Of a DNA stretch of 30,830 nt, positions 15,226-26,152 are shown piece by piece. Below the pieces are notes generated by a model. The model was not told where the DNA came from. It did no database searches and saw nothing but the letters and a program-made list of their open reading frames with translations. A program made the position numbers and the translations under genes. This DNA is from a virus. The stretch's first letter is position 1, and each line of letters starts with the position of its first letter. The DNA lies in IMG/VR virus record IMGVR_UViG_3300042154_001843, positions 1 to 30,830 of that record; one strand, given 5' to 3'.

Positions 15226-18200
15226 CTATTCCATTTGAAAATAAACCACATCTCCATCACCAACATCTAATTTCTTTGCCAATTGGTTAGATATTGCAAC
15301 ACCGTAACCCGTAATATTTGGTCCAATATTGATAGGTCCACTTACTTGTGCCGGTGTAATGACGTTTTGATTACCAATTGCCGGTATATTAACTTTCTTT
15401 TCCAAATTTTTCGGATTAAAGAACGTAATGTTAGATGAAAGTATATGATTACCTGCCGGAGTATATTGAATATTAGGTAAATCAAATCTTAATGAATAAT
15501 AATATGCGTTTGGTACAACTTTTTTTACTTCACGCCAAACAATAGCATTACCCGTATCACCAGTTACTACAATGTTTTTCGTGTAACTATAGATGTTCAT
15601 TTTATCTTCAGATTCGATTTTGTATTTATCATCATTCATTTTAACAGCAATGGCTCTAAAATATTCAACACCATTAAGTGTAACCTTCTGTATGTATTTC
15701 TCACCATTATATCCGTTGAATCTAACACCATATTGATTAACACCAGCCTCATTTACCAACTGTTCTCCATTAATAATATTCTTGGAATCTCCCTTATCAA
15801 TTGTTAAATTACCTTGAGGTGTATTAATAGTTGTTTCATTGGCTTTCGGTCCTTTAATCATATTATCAGCCTCATTTTGTCTCGCCTGTGCCCTTTCTGT
15901 GATTTTATCAAATAATACACGGTAACTTGCCATGAACGAATCTTTTGGATTTGGTAATGATGCATAAGGTATTCTTGTACCCTTAAATGAGGTAGATATG
16001 ATGTTACTTTTATTAATATTGTGTGTTACCTCAGTAATCCAATATGTACCCCTAAACATTGGTACATTTTTTAAATAAAAATACATTGTAGGTTGTATCA
16101 TCACATTACCTAAACAAGTAACGTCACATGTATATGATACACTTCTATAGATATCAAATAAACTTGTATCTATTTGTTGTGCGCCGGCACCATTTTCTGA
16201 ACGACCTAAATTTTCAAGTACCGCAAATGATTCTGTGGTATTTTTTACTGAGGACTGGTCTAAGCTTACACTTTTAAAAATATTTTGATTTTGGTCACCC
16301 ACACTAACTTCAAAAGCAACAACCTTATTTGATTTGGTCATATCACTATTACTAAAAATACCCGGTATCGTTACAATTAATGGATTGTTATTAGCATCAC
16401 CAATATCAAAACTATCATCACGGAATAAGTTTTTATCACTTATATCTCTCATTTCAAGATGTTTAGATGTTGGACCAGAATATTGTACAACCATTTTAGG
16501 TGATGACTCCTCGTAATCAACATCTAAGAATGTACCAAATAAATTATTGGCAGTCTTTTTAGAAGCATTTACCTTGCCTTTACTTTGATAGTTATTTCCG
16601 TAGAAATTAACATATGCCGGCATAGCCCTCATGTCAAATCCGGTATCTTGAATTAACATTGATATTACACCATATAAGTTTTGTTTACTGTTGTTGACGT
16701 TTTCTAATGTCAATAATTTATCTAATGAAAGATATGCTTGATTACCAATATATTTGTTAGCCTTATCTAAGAACATAAATTCTTCAATTAGTAATCTTTG
16801 TCCTAATGAATTACCGGCAACCCATTTATCATTAAATGATTTAAAGAAATTATATAATTCAAGTTTTAACGTTGTTTCATTATAACCCCTATCATATGTT
16901 AATGTCTGTGTGAATGTTTTTGGTTTTAACGTACCGAGTTTTGCGGTTAATGTAGCTAAAAACAATTCGTGTCTAACACTAGCACCATTTATGTCGGTTG
17001 TACTTGTGAAAACATTATCTCTAATATATTTTTGAAATTCTGATTTGGTTAATGTGTTACCCATTTTAGCGTATCCCGCAAATATGTGAATCAATGTTCT
17101 AAATGTTAATATATTTTCCTCATTTAACTCAACGTCATTTGTAATAAAGAATTCTTTATAGTAATCATCGTTTAAATCGGGATTACCACCAACATATAAT
17201 TTTAATAGTTTTTGATTTTCGGTAGTATATTGAGACTCATTATAAGGATTAACCTTAAATGTTGTATTGTTATTCAACGCACTTAATCCCGACCAAGCGT
17301 ATAAATCAATTTCTTTTGGGTTACCAATTGTAATCTTTAATAGATTATTATCATTGATTATTTCTTGAGTTATTGTTTTTAATTTTTCAACTTGCTTTGT
17401 CTTTAATAATTTAATATATGTGTCATAGTTTGCGGTATCTGAAATAACGACAGGGATAGTAGTCATTTCTTTTAATAAGGAAATGAAATTGTCATGTTTT
17501 ATATTACTATAAACCTTTAATGGAATTTGTTCACCACTTTTATCTGATGCAAAGTCTAAAAATAACTTTTCAAACTCATCTAATATATTTGGATTAAATG
17601 TCGCAATAAGGTCATAGATTTCTCTATTAATATTAGTTATTAAATATTGATTATCTAAGTTTCTGTTTGTTGGGTTGTATGATAAATTATATTCTTGAAA
17701 ATTTGGGAATGGTAATGAATCATAGTCATCATTTAACTGAGTATCTTCCCAAATAATACGGAAATTACTTTGTCTTGCCGACGCTACACTATTGTTTTTT
17801 AAATTAGTGGCACTATTAAAACCGTCACTAGGTAATAATGTGGTAAATTCATCAGTTAATTTTAAATCTTTATTATTTACAAATGCAGTCCAATATCTAT
17901 TATTATTTACCACCTTTGACCTATAATATAATCCACCAAGTGTTGTTCCACTAGTGAATCCGGTGAGGGTATCATTGAATGTGTCATATCCGTTTATTAT
18001 TTTATTATAAACAGATTGATAGTAAGGATGAAACCCACAATCAAAAGTTCCATTATAATTTATGTATTTTGTTGATAAATTATTATAATCATATGTTGGA
18101 TATGTATTATCTGCCCCATTTTTATCATAATAACTTAGACCATTTATTGCTGTGGTTATGTTTTCATTCAAAAATCCATCTAATATATCAATTGGTGCAC

Positions 18201-20994
18201 CTAAACCATCTTCTTGTGTTAAATAAGTTTTATATCTATGATATAACGAACCCCATTTTAAAATCAAATGATATGGGATATGATGTGACGCACCAATTTC
18301 TTTTAAGGTTGTAGCAATTAGTGGACGACCTGAACCACCGGCCCACTTATCAGATAAATCTCTAAATGGTAATGAATTTAATAACAAGTATGCAGAACCG
18401 GCATACTTTCCGTATGGACTTGTTTTTTTATAATCTTCAAAAAGTTGTTTATGAAAGTATGGTGTGTTTAAAATGTTTTCACTTGTATTATTTACCTTTA
18501 ACTTTTGTGAAAATATGTTTTCACGCCAAGAACCATCAAGATTATCTTTAATCCAAAATGTTGAACCTTTTGGATATGAAACAACAAGACCTTCGGTTGT
18601 ATTAACACTTAATATACCATCAAACTTAAAATTATCTTTTAGTAATTGTGGTTGATTAAGATATAAAAGATATTCATCGGAATTAAATGGATAGATACCC
18701 ATTCTATATTCTTCAATTTTATAATTTAAAATATTGTCCGCTAATTTTGTGTATTTATTATCGGTATCAACATTTTTAGTTGCTCCACTATATTGTTCTA
18801 TTTTAAATGGACTATTTAAAAATTCGTTAATATATGGTGTAGTTGGTAGACTGTCTTGATAATACGGATATCTTTCAAAAGGTGATGTTGTTTTAAGTTT
18901 TTCTCTTAATTTATCTGTTGTGTTTACACCTTTTAATATACTAATAACATCAAAATCTTCCTCAAGTACTTTTTGTAAAATTTCAAATTCAATATTAGCC
19001 AACTCTTTAATTGATTCGTTGTTAAATGAATCAACCAATGTTGCATATTTTGAACGTTCCCATATTTCGTAAACAAGTGACGTGATATCTTTTGAAATAT
19101 ATGGTTGATAATTCATCCATTGGAATAGTGTAGAAATTTTTGGTATATCTACATTTTTTTCATCATTAGCAAACACATAACTTATATTTCCAACACCACC
19201 CTCTTTTTCAGTGTTTGTGTCTAACTTTTTACTTGCAACTGCATAATAATTTTCAAGAAAATCAATTTCGGGCCATAATCTTGGATTATTTGATTCTAAT
19301 TTTTTTTCTAAATCTGGGTCACGAGGATATGCTAATATTTTTTGTTGTGATGTTGAAACTTTTTTAATTTCAGGCCACGGATAAATTGGTTTACCTTTTG
19401 TTTCATCACTTAAATTACCAATCTTTTTTGCTCTCTCCTCACCAACCTCAAATGATTTTCTATGTGTATCTTTAAATAAACGAATATAAACATCGGCGTT
19501 AGCCATGATTACCGCAAAGATGTTCTGTATTGTAGGTTCAAAACCAATACCCTTATCTTTATCTCGGATAATCTTATTCATTTCTTCTTCAATATTTTGA
19601 ATAACCTTATTACGTTGTTTAACAAATGTATTACTTATCTCATAAATGTCTTTTAATATTTCATTTTTTGCTATACCATATATACCATTACTATCATCTT
19701 GATATGATTTATAATCTTTTATTTTAGTCGCCAAACTAATTTCTAACGCATTTTTGTCAAAATTTGCCCTTTGGTCCGCTTTTATTGTATCAAGAAGAAC
19801 TTTTGAATTAGCCAATCTTCCAATATTTTGTCTAATAATATAATCTAATGTACCACTACTGTTTTGGTCTGAATTATATACATTTTTTAAACTATTATTC
19901 TCTGATGTTGCTAATTTAAAATAATCAACACCATTTTTCACAAAGAAGTCATTTGATAATCGTACAGAAGACCATGACTTAATTTGTTCCTCAAATGTTG
20001 TGATACTTGTTTCAAATTCTTTAATACCTGAAAGAATTCTAAAATCTACTTTTTGGTCAAATATTTCCCTTTCTAATATTTTATCTAATGAAGACGCAAT
20101 AGTGATTATCTCTCTAAGAGTTCTTGGTCTTACATTAAAATCTTTCGGTAAAAAACCTTTTTGTATATATTCATCATATACCGCCTTCAATAAAACAAAT
20201 CCTTTTGATGTTTTACTAATACTTTTTTCTACTCTATTTGTTTTTGGATTAAACTTACCTTTCTTATCTGTTTCTGATAAAAACATATAAGGAGCGTTTA
20301 AAATACCCTCTAAAGGTATGTCACTTAAAAAAGCGTATGTTGAGCCAACAAATGATGTTGCAATTTCAAAATTACCATTTTCGGTAAATTTTGATGTAAA
20401 CTTAGTCATGTGTAACCTATAACGAATTGCCTTACCATAATAACCTTTAACGGTTAAATAAAATATTGGCCATGGTAAATGAAAAAATGCTTTATATGGG
20501 GAATTTTCAGGTGATTCAAATAATGTCTTACCTCTAACATCAACAAAGTTGATATTGATTTGTGGAATAAATCCACCACCCTTTATATTAATAACGATAC
20601 TTTCAATACCAAAAGATTGTGCGGTGTCATCGCTTTGATAAAATTCACCCGTTCCGACCATGTTACCATTTTTATCTTTAACCATCTTTTCACGGTTATC
20701 AAAAAATGAATCAGTCCAAGTAGAATCGTAATCCGAACCACCATTCTTTTTCATGAAATTAAGTGTTCCTTGAGCAACTGATGTTAATGAACTTTTTTCG
20801 TCATTTGAAATTAATGTAGTTCTTGGAATTAAATCTGCCTCCAAGTTTACATACGTTACTAAATTTTCTTGTTTAACGCCCCTTGGTTGAATTTGTCCAT
20901 CAACAACAGTACTATTTGGGTCAACATAAATTAAATTATTTTGGTCAACCTTTATTAAAATGTCCTCATGTTCATTAGTGTTACTGTTCTCCAT
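15226..20994 (-). CDS. Giant baseplate hub-type protein (gp27-like region plus large insertions)
   Basis: This 1922-residue protein is nearly five times the length of T4 gp27. An N-terminal region (residues about 120-230) contains SFGIESIVINIKGGG, INFVDVRGKTLF and FYLTVKGYYGKA, which resemble the beta-rich hub domains of contractile tails. A C-terminal region (about 1625-1680) contains LGNVMIQPTMYFYLKNVPMF and GTYWITEVTHNI, the form seen in gpD/VgrG-type hub proteins, where a tail-end strand closes the central tunnel. A final small domain (about 1885-1922) contains NIGPNITGYGVAISNQLA and GDGDVVYFQ; I do not recognise it. The long middle is Asn/Tyr/Lys-rich with no recognised domain. The start overlaps the gp53-like stop by 14 bases. 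Hub function is inference from end motifs and neighbours. Confidence 0.85.
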   Translation of the reverse strand: MENSNTNEHEDILIKVDQNNLIYVDPNSTVVDGQIQPRGVKQENLVTYVNLEADLIPRTTLISNDEKSSLTSVAQGTLNFMKKNGGSDYDSTWTDSFFDNREKMVKDKNGNMVGTGEFYQSDDTAQSFGIESIVINIKGGGFIPQININFVDVRGKTLFESPENSPYKAFFHLPWPIFYLTVKGYYGKAIRYRLHMTKFTSKFTENGNFEIATSFVGSTYAFLSDIPLEGILNAPYMFLSETDKKGKFNPKTNRVEKSISKTSKGFVLLKAVYDEYIQKGFLPKDFNVRPRTLREIITIASSLDKILEREIFDQKVDFRILSGIKEFETSITTFEEQIKSWSSVRLSNDFFVKNGVDYFKLATSENNSLKNVYNSDQNSSGTLDYIIRQNIGRLANSKVLLDTIKADQRANFDKNALEISLATKIKDYKSYQDDSNGIYGIAKNEILKDIYEISNTFVKQRNKVIQNIEEEMNKIIRDKDKGIGFEPTIQNIFAVIMANADVYIRLFKDTHRKSFEVGEERAKKIGNLSDETKGKPIYPWPEIKKVSTSQQKILAYPRDPDLEKKLESNNPRLWPEIDFLENYYAVASKKLDTNTEKEGGVGNISYVFANDEKNVDIPKISTLFQWMNYQPYISKDITSLVYEIWERSKYATLVDSFNNESIKELANIEFEILQKVLEEDFDVISILKGVNTTDKLREKLKTTSPFERYPYYQDSLPTTPYINEFLNSPFKIEQYSGATKNVDTDNKYTKLADNILNYKIEEYRMGIYPFNSDEYLLYLNQPQLLKDNFKFDGILSVNTTEGLVVSYPKGSTFWIKDNLDGSWRENIFSQKLKVNNTSENILNTPYFHKQLFEDYKKTSPYGKYAGSAYLLLNSLPFRDLSDKWAGGSGRPLIATTLKEIGASHHIPYHLILKWGSLYHRYKTYLTQEDGLGAPIDILDGFLNENITTAINGLSYYDKNGADNTYPTYDYNNLSTKYINYNGTFDCGFHPYYQSVYNKIINGYDTFNDTLTGFTSGTTLGGLYYRSKVVNNNRYWTAFVNNKDLKLTDEFTTLLPSDGFNSATNLKNNSVASARQSNFRIIWEDTQLNDDYDSLPFPNFQEYNLSYNPTNRNLDNQYLITNINREIYDLIATFNPNILDEFEKLFLDFASDKSGEQIPLKVYSNIKHDNFISLLKEMTTIPVVISDTANYDTYIKLLKTKQVEKLKTITQEIINDNNLLKITIGNPKEIDLYAWSGLSALNNNTTFKVNPYNESQYTTENQKLLKLYVGGNPDLNDDYYKEFFITNDVELNEENILTFRTLIHIFAGYAKMGNTLTKSEFQKYIRDNVFTSTTDINGASVRHELFLATLTAKLGTLKPKTFTQTLTYDRGYNETTLKLELYNFFKSFNDKWVAGNSLGQRLLIEEFMFLDKANKYIGNQAYLSLDKLLTLENVNNSKQNLYGVISMLIQDTGFDMRAMPAYVNFYGNNYQSKGKVNASKKTANNLFGTFLDVDYEESSPKMVVQYSGPTSKHLEMRDISDKNLFRDDSFDIGDANNNPLIVTIPGIFSNSDMTKSNKVVAFEVSVGDQNQNIFKSVSLDQSSVKNTTESFAVLENLGRSENGAGAQQIDTSLFDIYRSVSYTCDVTCLGNVMIQPTMYFYLKNVPMFRGTYWITEVTHNINKSNIISTSFKGTRIPYASLPNPKDSFMASYRVLFDKITERAQARQNEADNMIKGPKANETTINTPQGNLTIDKGDSKNIINGEQLVNEAGVNQYGVRFNGYNGEKYIQKVTLNGVEYFRAIAVKMNDDKYKIESEDKMNIYSYTKNIVVTGDTGNAIVWREVKKVVPNAYYYSLRFDLPNIQYTPAGNHILSSNITFFNPKNLEKKVNIPAIGNQNVITPAQVSGPINIGPNITGYGVAISNQLAKKLDVGDGDVVYFQME

Positions 20995-21307
20995 AGTATA
21001 ATTTATACAACTCTATTCCTCTTTTATAATCTTGTAGAGAGGTTGTTAATGGAAATGGAATTCTAATATACGCATTGTCCGGTATTTCAAATTCAAGACT
21101 ACTGACAGTAGGATTTGCTTGTAATATTAACCAACCATACAAAGGTGAACCATAAAATTCTTCTGAAATCTTATCTAATCTATCTTTTCCATTTTTATAT
21201 TGGTGATATTTGTCCGTACCCTTTATTGGTAATTCAATACCCGGTACAATTTTAAATTCACCATCAACTAAAAAATCCACATACCTATTGTAATATTGTC
21301 TACTCAT
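20981..21307 (-). CDS. 53: Baseplate wedge protein gp53-like
   Basis: The 108-residue protein has the gp53/LysM-like core: DRLDKISEEFYGSPLYGWLI, LQANP, then EFEIPDNAYIRIPFPL. The pattern of a helix with YYG/YGWLI, a Pro turn and a beta IPDN-IRIP segment is typical of small tail proteins that hold the wedge. T4 gp53 is longer (196), so this is a short version. The start ATG overlaps the TGA of the 1605-aa gene (ATGA), so translation is coupled, and its end overlaps the hub-type gene. The wedge role follows from family and context. Confidence 0.85.
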   Translation of the reverse strand: MSRQYYNRYVDFLVDGEFKIVPGIELPIKGTDKYHQYKNGKDRLDKISEEFYGSPLYGWLILQANPTVSSLEFEIPDNAYIRIPFPLTTSLQDYKRGIELYKLYYGEQ

Positions 21308-24300
21308 TTCTTATAATAGTTTAAGGTGGTACCTAATTTATTTTGTGCACTCATTATTTTAGTTAAAACCTCAGTATCATATCCCACTTCATTTGTTGGT
21401 GTACCGTATGAATATTCAACTTTTTTGTTTACATCATATGTTGGTACTTTACTATATTTAAATTTCACAGGACTCGGTGTTTCAATAAATTTTTTAAGTT
21501 TATCGTCAATTTTACTTATTATTTTATCTGTAAAATTTTTAGAGTCATTTTTATACAAATCAACAATATTTTTCTTCTCTCCTTGTAAGAATACAGATAA
21601 TATTTCTTTTAATGTAGCCGTATCTATAGATGATGGATTAAATCCACTTGATAAGGTATCAACCTTACCACTTAATTTTGTATGATTATCTTTTATGAAA
21701 TTAATTATTGGACTATATTCTTTATAAAAATTAGTACTACTAAATTCACTTACGTTTAAATATAACTCCGTAAATAATTCACCCTCAATTTTACCATCAG
21801 ACCCATATTGTGTTATAAAGTTCAAACTATCTAATGTTGACGTAACGGATTGTCTATATTTTTCCAAATTTTTAATGGATTCCTTATTCATCATACCATC
21901 AATGTAACCTTCAACAAACTTAATCATATAAGGTTGTAATATTTTTTCAGAAGTTGAGCGTAATGATGATGGTATAACACCACTTAAATTTAAAATATCC
22001 GTTAAATCATTAGTGTTTATTGCGGTTACCATACCGGTTTTTAATCCTCTTGTTTGATTTGATAAATCATCGGATACTTTATATTCACCAAGTAATTCTA
22101 TCGTTTCATCCGCACCATCTGTTTTTACCGTAAACGTATTTATTTTTCTATATGTGTTTGAGAAAAATAAACTTACCGGTTTTTCACCGTATAATTTTAA
22201 TAACTCATTATACGTTTTGTCATATAAATCAAAATATGCCTTGGTTCCTTCAAACGCCGGGTATATTAAAGATGGATTATAAGATAATTTTTCCCCTTGA
22301 TTACCAATATATTTACCTTGAATATTTGTAATAGCACCGGCAGAATCCGCCTCACTTTTAGGTTTAGTATTTGAAGGTAGATTAAGTCCATCTAAAAATT
22401 CTTTTGTGTATTCATCTACCGATTTACCATTAATTTTTGAAGTTATGGTTGCTCTTTCATCATACATCTCAGTATTTGCATAGAAGTTTGAACTTAAAGC
22501 ATTTTGTAATCTATCGACAGGTGCCTCTAAACCTTGTCCACCAATAAACGCAATTTGTAATGACACATTTGCAATCATTGGTTGTACTCCAATACCTTCA
22601 GGATTTAAATCCCATACGTTATCGTCAAATGTTATATTAACATCCCTAATAATAATTTTTGAGTGATAAAAATCTCCAACTCTCATAACACAGATTGGTG
22701 GTGGACCAAATGATGTATTTCTTGCACCAATATCAAGACTATCTGAAATACCTTTAACAGGTATAGTATCACCCGGTCTTACACATTGTAATAAGAACGT
22801 TAGTCTACTATTCAATCCTTCAGGTGTCATTGAGTGAAATGCCGGATGGAAATACTTAATCTTCTCACTTAACGACTTAAACGCTAATGGTGAGTCATCT
22901 TCTAACTTCTTAAAGTAATAACACTCAGATAACATCTTCATGATGATTCTTTGCATCACATTAATGGTTGGTTTTTTAGGTGCCGTACCTGGAATTGTAT
23001 CATCATATTCCTCCATTAATGTTGTAACCGTTGTAATCGGGTCGGATACAGTTTCCTTTTGTTTTTGTGGTAATGGGGTATATTCAAGTTTAGCCGTTGC
23101 CTGTCTACAGAAAAATGCAATAGGTGCAGTAACTTTTAAACCTTTTTTAGTTGTAATCTTTTGTTTACAATTTATATTACCTTGTTCACCGGTTGGATTA
23201 GAAATATCACTATTTTCACCGTTTGTTGTGAATTTAATATTTAATTTACCATCTTTTGCAAATCCTAAATCTTTGAAACTAAACTCTATTGGTAACGAAA
23301 ATGAACCCGCTAAACCAACCAATTTCTTTACACCATCCGGTGTTATCCATTTTTTGTTTAGAATTTCATCACTTGAGGTTCCCATTAAAACGTTTAGAAA
23401 ATGTTTTAAAATACTGTTACCTCTTCTTACACCTAATAATAGGTTATAATTGTCGTCAGCAACTTCCGATGTTGCGGTTGTTATTGTTAAAGTAGCGGCA
23501 TTTACTTCCCCACTTTCAATTTTAGTTTTTAAATCACTAATTTTAGTATTTAACTCACCAAATGTGGTATCCATAGTTGTGAATCCACCTGTTACAGATG
23601 TGGTTTGTCCACTAATTATTTCGTTTTTCTTAGTTGTTAAAGCACCACCGGTTAAACCTTTTAATGGATATGGTGATTTAAAAATAACACCTCTATCATG
23701 TTCACCAGTTTTACCACTTAATGGACCAATAAGTAATTCATTTAAATCCTCAACCAATAATTTTATATACGAATCTTTTTTATTTTTATAATCGGTATAT
23801 GTGTCGGCATATGTTTGACTAGCAACCGTATCACTTGACCCAACTTTAGGGAAATCGTTTCGGAAATATAATTTTGCATTATAATTTACCGGTTCTCCAC
23901 CTTTTGGTGGTGGTAATTGTGTTATAGGTACACCGGGGGTTGTTATGGTTGTTGTAATTGGTCTCCATTTTTTAATGGTTACAGGGTCAGGATTATCACC
24001 TGAATTAAGATATGTCTGAATTAATATAGCATCCTCAATATCAATAGTGATATAAGTTTTTAATAACTCATATAAATCTAAATCTTTACAACCAGCAAAG
24101 AAAGCATTGATATAATTGTCGGCTTCAGCTTCACTCATATCCTTGAATAAGTCTTGTGACATTAAATTCATAATACTTGGGTGGTCAACAATTACTTTAA
24201 ATGAAACTTGACCACTTCTTGATGTGTTTTGATATGTGTAAATTGGTTCTGGTCTACCAATAAAACTATTCTCATCCCATCTTGCATTATTTTGTTCAGA

Positions 24301-26121
24301 CACCTTTAAATCATATGGCGGAAACCACATTACACGACCACCGTTTGGTCCTCTTTCACATGCCGGTAAATCCGAAACTCTAAAACCATCGGTATTGGAA
24401 CTCTTCCAAGCTAAGTTTTCAAGTGAAAACATATATTTTTTAGCGTAAAAATCACCTGAACCTTGTGTTTTTTCAACTATATTTGTTGAACCATCAAATG
24501 AACGTTTACCATTTGACATCGGCGCAATGTTTAAATTCCAAACTCTACTATCACCACCTAATACACTTGAATCAAACTTTCTAATATTTGAAGTTTTTTT
24601 CATTGTATCTGAATAATTCATATAACCTCTATCCTTTGTCCACACTCTACAATACTCCACACCAGCTTCATCACTTGAATATTTATCAGTATATTTTATT
24701 GCAGAACCTCTTGATATTCTTGTGTCACCATCAACAAATACTCTACTTGTTTGGTCAATAACATTTGCAACATGTGAACGAGACGCTCCACCATCTGATG
24801 GCATTGAATCTAATATTCTTTGAGTTTCTCCTAAAATTGAATCGTCTCTAAAACCATACTTGGTTGATAATGTCTCTTCAAATATTGATTGTTCCTGATT
24901 TGTATATTCGGCATTATTTGAACCTAACTTATTTTTTGAATTTTTACTATACCATGTTAAATTACCACCAATACTTCCACCTTCTGTAATATTTTTAGAT
25001 TTGTGAAAAATTTCAGCCGAAACTTTATCAAACATTAATGAAAGATAATAACTACTTCTAACGGGTCTATCGTTAAAATCACTCATCGCAAATTTTACAT
25101 TATCACCCCTATCATCACCAATATACGCACTACCCTTAGGTGCTTCAAGACCTAAAACATTTTTTACACCTTGAGCCACATCATCAATAAAATTAAAAAC
25201 TTTTGATGTATTTTGTGAACGAGCGGTTGTTGTATAGTCCGGTGCGTATTTTGAAAAAGCTAAACTATTGAATAATGACTGTTTTGGACCTTGACCCATA
25301 TACTCAATAAGAAGGTCAGAAGGTTTTCTTGAATCTAATGGTCTTCTTTGAATACCAATTAATGAACCAATTGCCCCTGTAGCATCTTGTAAAAATTTAC
25401 CGACTTCTGTTGTCGCCACAGGTCTTGTGTTGGATGGTCCGTTAAATGGGTTGGTTAAATAATCTCCAGGAATTTCTGTAAATGGAAGTGTTACACCGGC
25501 AACACTCTGTAAAAAATCAACAGCTTTACCGGGTAATGTTTTTGCTACAGTGATACTATTATTAAATTCAACTAATGGTTCTCTACCTGTAAGTAAATTA
25601 AGTGCGGTCGACGTATTACCATTTAACGCATCTATTAATCTTACCTTACCATTGATTGTTTTTTCAATATTACGAGTTAATCTCGAATAAATTGGTCCTT
25701 CAGGACTATTTTTAATATAAGAAGACGCAAATTGAAATAATTTTGATTCGGAATCATATGCACTCGCATTTAAGATACCATATAAATTATATTTTGGTGG
25801 TTCAACATCAAAATATGGATATAATCTTAAAGGTAAACCAGTTTGGTCTAAAATATTTGTGTTTAATACTCTATCTAATCCTTCATAACCGTCTATTGGT
25901 CTGTAAAGATTAATATTGGAAGTTCTATTTAAAGTGTCTTCACGGTTCATTGTGTCATTTACAACAACATCACCGGAATTTGTATTTGGTAAGCTACTTA
26001 AATTATTATATGCATAGGTTGAATTAGTAAAAGTCTGAGGACCATTTGGTTGATTCAGTGTTTTCCCAATGATAAAATCTCTAAATTTTTTGGTTGAGTC
26101 GAAATCTAAGTAACTTGGCAT
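21304..26121 (-). CDS. Giant tail-tube-initiator/baseplate protein (gp48/gp54-like domains)
   Basis: This 1605-residue protein carries two recognisable parts. At about residues 590-650, GGRVMWFPPYDL, FIGRPEPIYTYQNTSRSG and FKVIVDHPSIMN resemble conserved beta segments of far-T4 baseplate proteins. At about 1140-1217, PPICVMRVGDFYHSKIII and DNVWDLNPEGIGVQP followed by IANVSLQIAFIGGQGL have the pattern of tail-tube initiator/cap proteins (T4 gp48/gp54) and of the tube-fold strands in gpU-type proteins. The N-terminal 500 residues and the C-terminal 380 (Lys/Asn-rich) are not recognised. T4 uses two separate proteins of 320-364 residues, so this looks like a fused or expanded version. It lies after the tape measure gene and couples to gp53 through an ATGA overlap. 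Confidence 0.82.
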   Translation of the reverse strand: MPSYLDFDSTKKFRDFIIGKTLNQPNGPQTFTNSTYAYNNLSSLPNTNSGDVVVNDTMNREDTLNRTSNINLYRPIDGYEGLDRVLNTNILDQTGLPLRLYPYFDVEPPKYNLYGILNASAYDSESKLFQFASSYIKNSPEGPIYSRLTRNIEKTINGKVRLIDALNGNTSTALNLLTGREPLVEFNNSITVAKTLPGKAVDFLQSVAGVTLPFTEIPGDYLTNPFNGPSNTRPVATTEVGKFLQDATGAIGSLIGIQRRPLDSRKPSDLLIEYMGQGPKQSLFNSLAFSKYAPDYTTTARSQNTSKVFNFIDDVAQGVKNVLGLEAPKGSAYIGDDRGDNVKFAMSDFNDRPVRSSYYLSLMFDKVSAEIFHKSKNITEGGSIGGNLTWYSKNSKNKLGSNNAEYTNQEQSIFEETLSTKYGFRDDSILGETQRILDSMPSDGGASRSHVANVIDQTSRVFVDGDTRISRGSAIKYTDKYSSDEAGVEYCRVWTKDRGYMNYSDTMKKTSNIRKFDSSVLGGDSRVWNLNIAPMSNGKRSFDGSTNIVEKTQGSGDFYAKKYMFSLENLAWKSSNTDGFRVSDLPACERGPNGGRVMWFPPYDLKVSEQNNARWDENSFIGRPEPIYTYQNTSRSGQVSFKVIVDHPSIMNLMSQDLFKDMSEAEADNYINAFFAGCKDLDLYELLKTYITIDIEDAILIQTYLNSGDNPDPVTIKKWRPITTTITTPGVPITQLPPPKGGEPVNYNAKLYFRNDFPKVGSSDTVASQTYADTYTDYKNKKDSYIKLLVEDLNELLIGPLSGKTGEHDRGVIFKSPYPLKGLTGGALTTKKNEIISGQTTSVTGGFTTMDTTFGELNTKISDLKTKIESGEVNAATLTITTATSEVADDNYNLLLGVRRGNSILKHFLNVLMGTSSDEILNKKWITPDGVKKLVGLAGSFSLPIEFSFKDLGFAKDGKLNIKFTTNGENSDISNPTGEQGNINCKQKITTKKGLKVTAPIAFFCRQATAKLEYTPLPQKQKETVSDPITTVTTLMEEYDDTIPGTAPKKPTINVMQRIIMKMLSECYYFKKLEDDSPLAFKSLSEKIKYFHPAFHSMTPEGLNSRLTFLLQCVRPGDTIPVKGISDSLDIGARNTSFGPPPICVMRVGDFYHSKIIIRDVNITFDDNVWDLNPEGIGVQPMIANVSLQIAFIGGQGLEAPVDRLQNALSSNFYANTEMYDERATITSKINGKSVDEYTKEFLDGLNLPSNTKPKSEADSAGAITNIQGKYIGNQGEKLSYNPSLIYPAFEGTKAYFDLYDKTYNELLKLYGEKPVSLFFSNTYRKINTFTVKTDGADETIELLGEYKVSDDLSNQTRGLKTGMVTAINTNDLTDILNLSGVIPSSLRSTSEKILQPYMIKFVEGYIDGMMNKESIKNLEKYRQSVTSTLDSLNFITQYGSDGKIEGELFTELYLNVSEFSSTNFYKEYSPIINFIKDNHTKLSGKVDTLSSGFNPSSIDTATLKEILSVFLQGEKKNIVDLYKNDSKNFTDKIISKIDDKLKKFIETPSPVKFKYSKVPTYDVNKKVEYSYGTPTNEVGYDTEVLTKIMSAQNKLGTTLNYYKK

Positions 26122-26137
26122 TTATTTATATTTTATA

Positions 26138-26144
26138 ATAAATA
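26138..26144 (-). promoter_or_regulatory. Late-motif near-match upstream of the 1605-aa gene
   Basis: CTATTTATTATA on the coding strand lies about 17 bases before ATG 26121. A TATAAATA, the sense-orientation T4 late consensus, overlaps the region right before the ATG but is too close to be an ordinary -10 box. Confidence 0.3.
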
Positions 26145-26152
26145 GATGAATA

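Noticed and set aside
22940-23449. 169-codon plus-strand open frame
   Set aside because: It lies opposite the 1605-aa gene, which has clear protein motifs, and its translation is hydrophobic and low in structure, as expected for an antisense frame.
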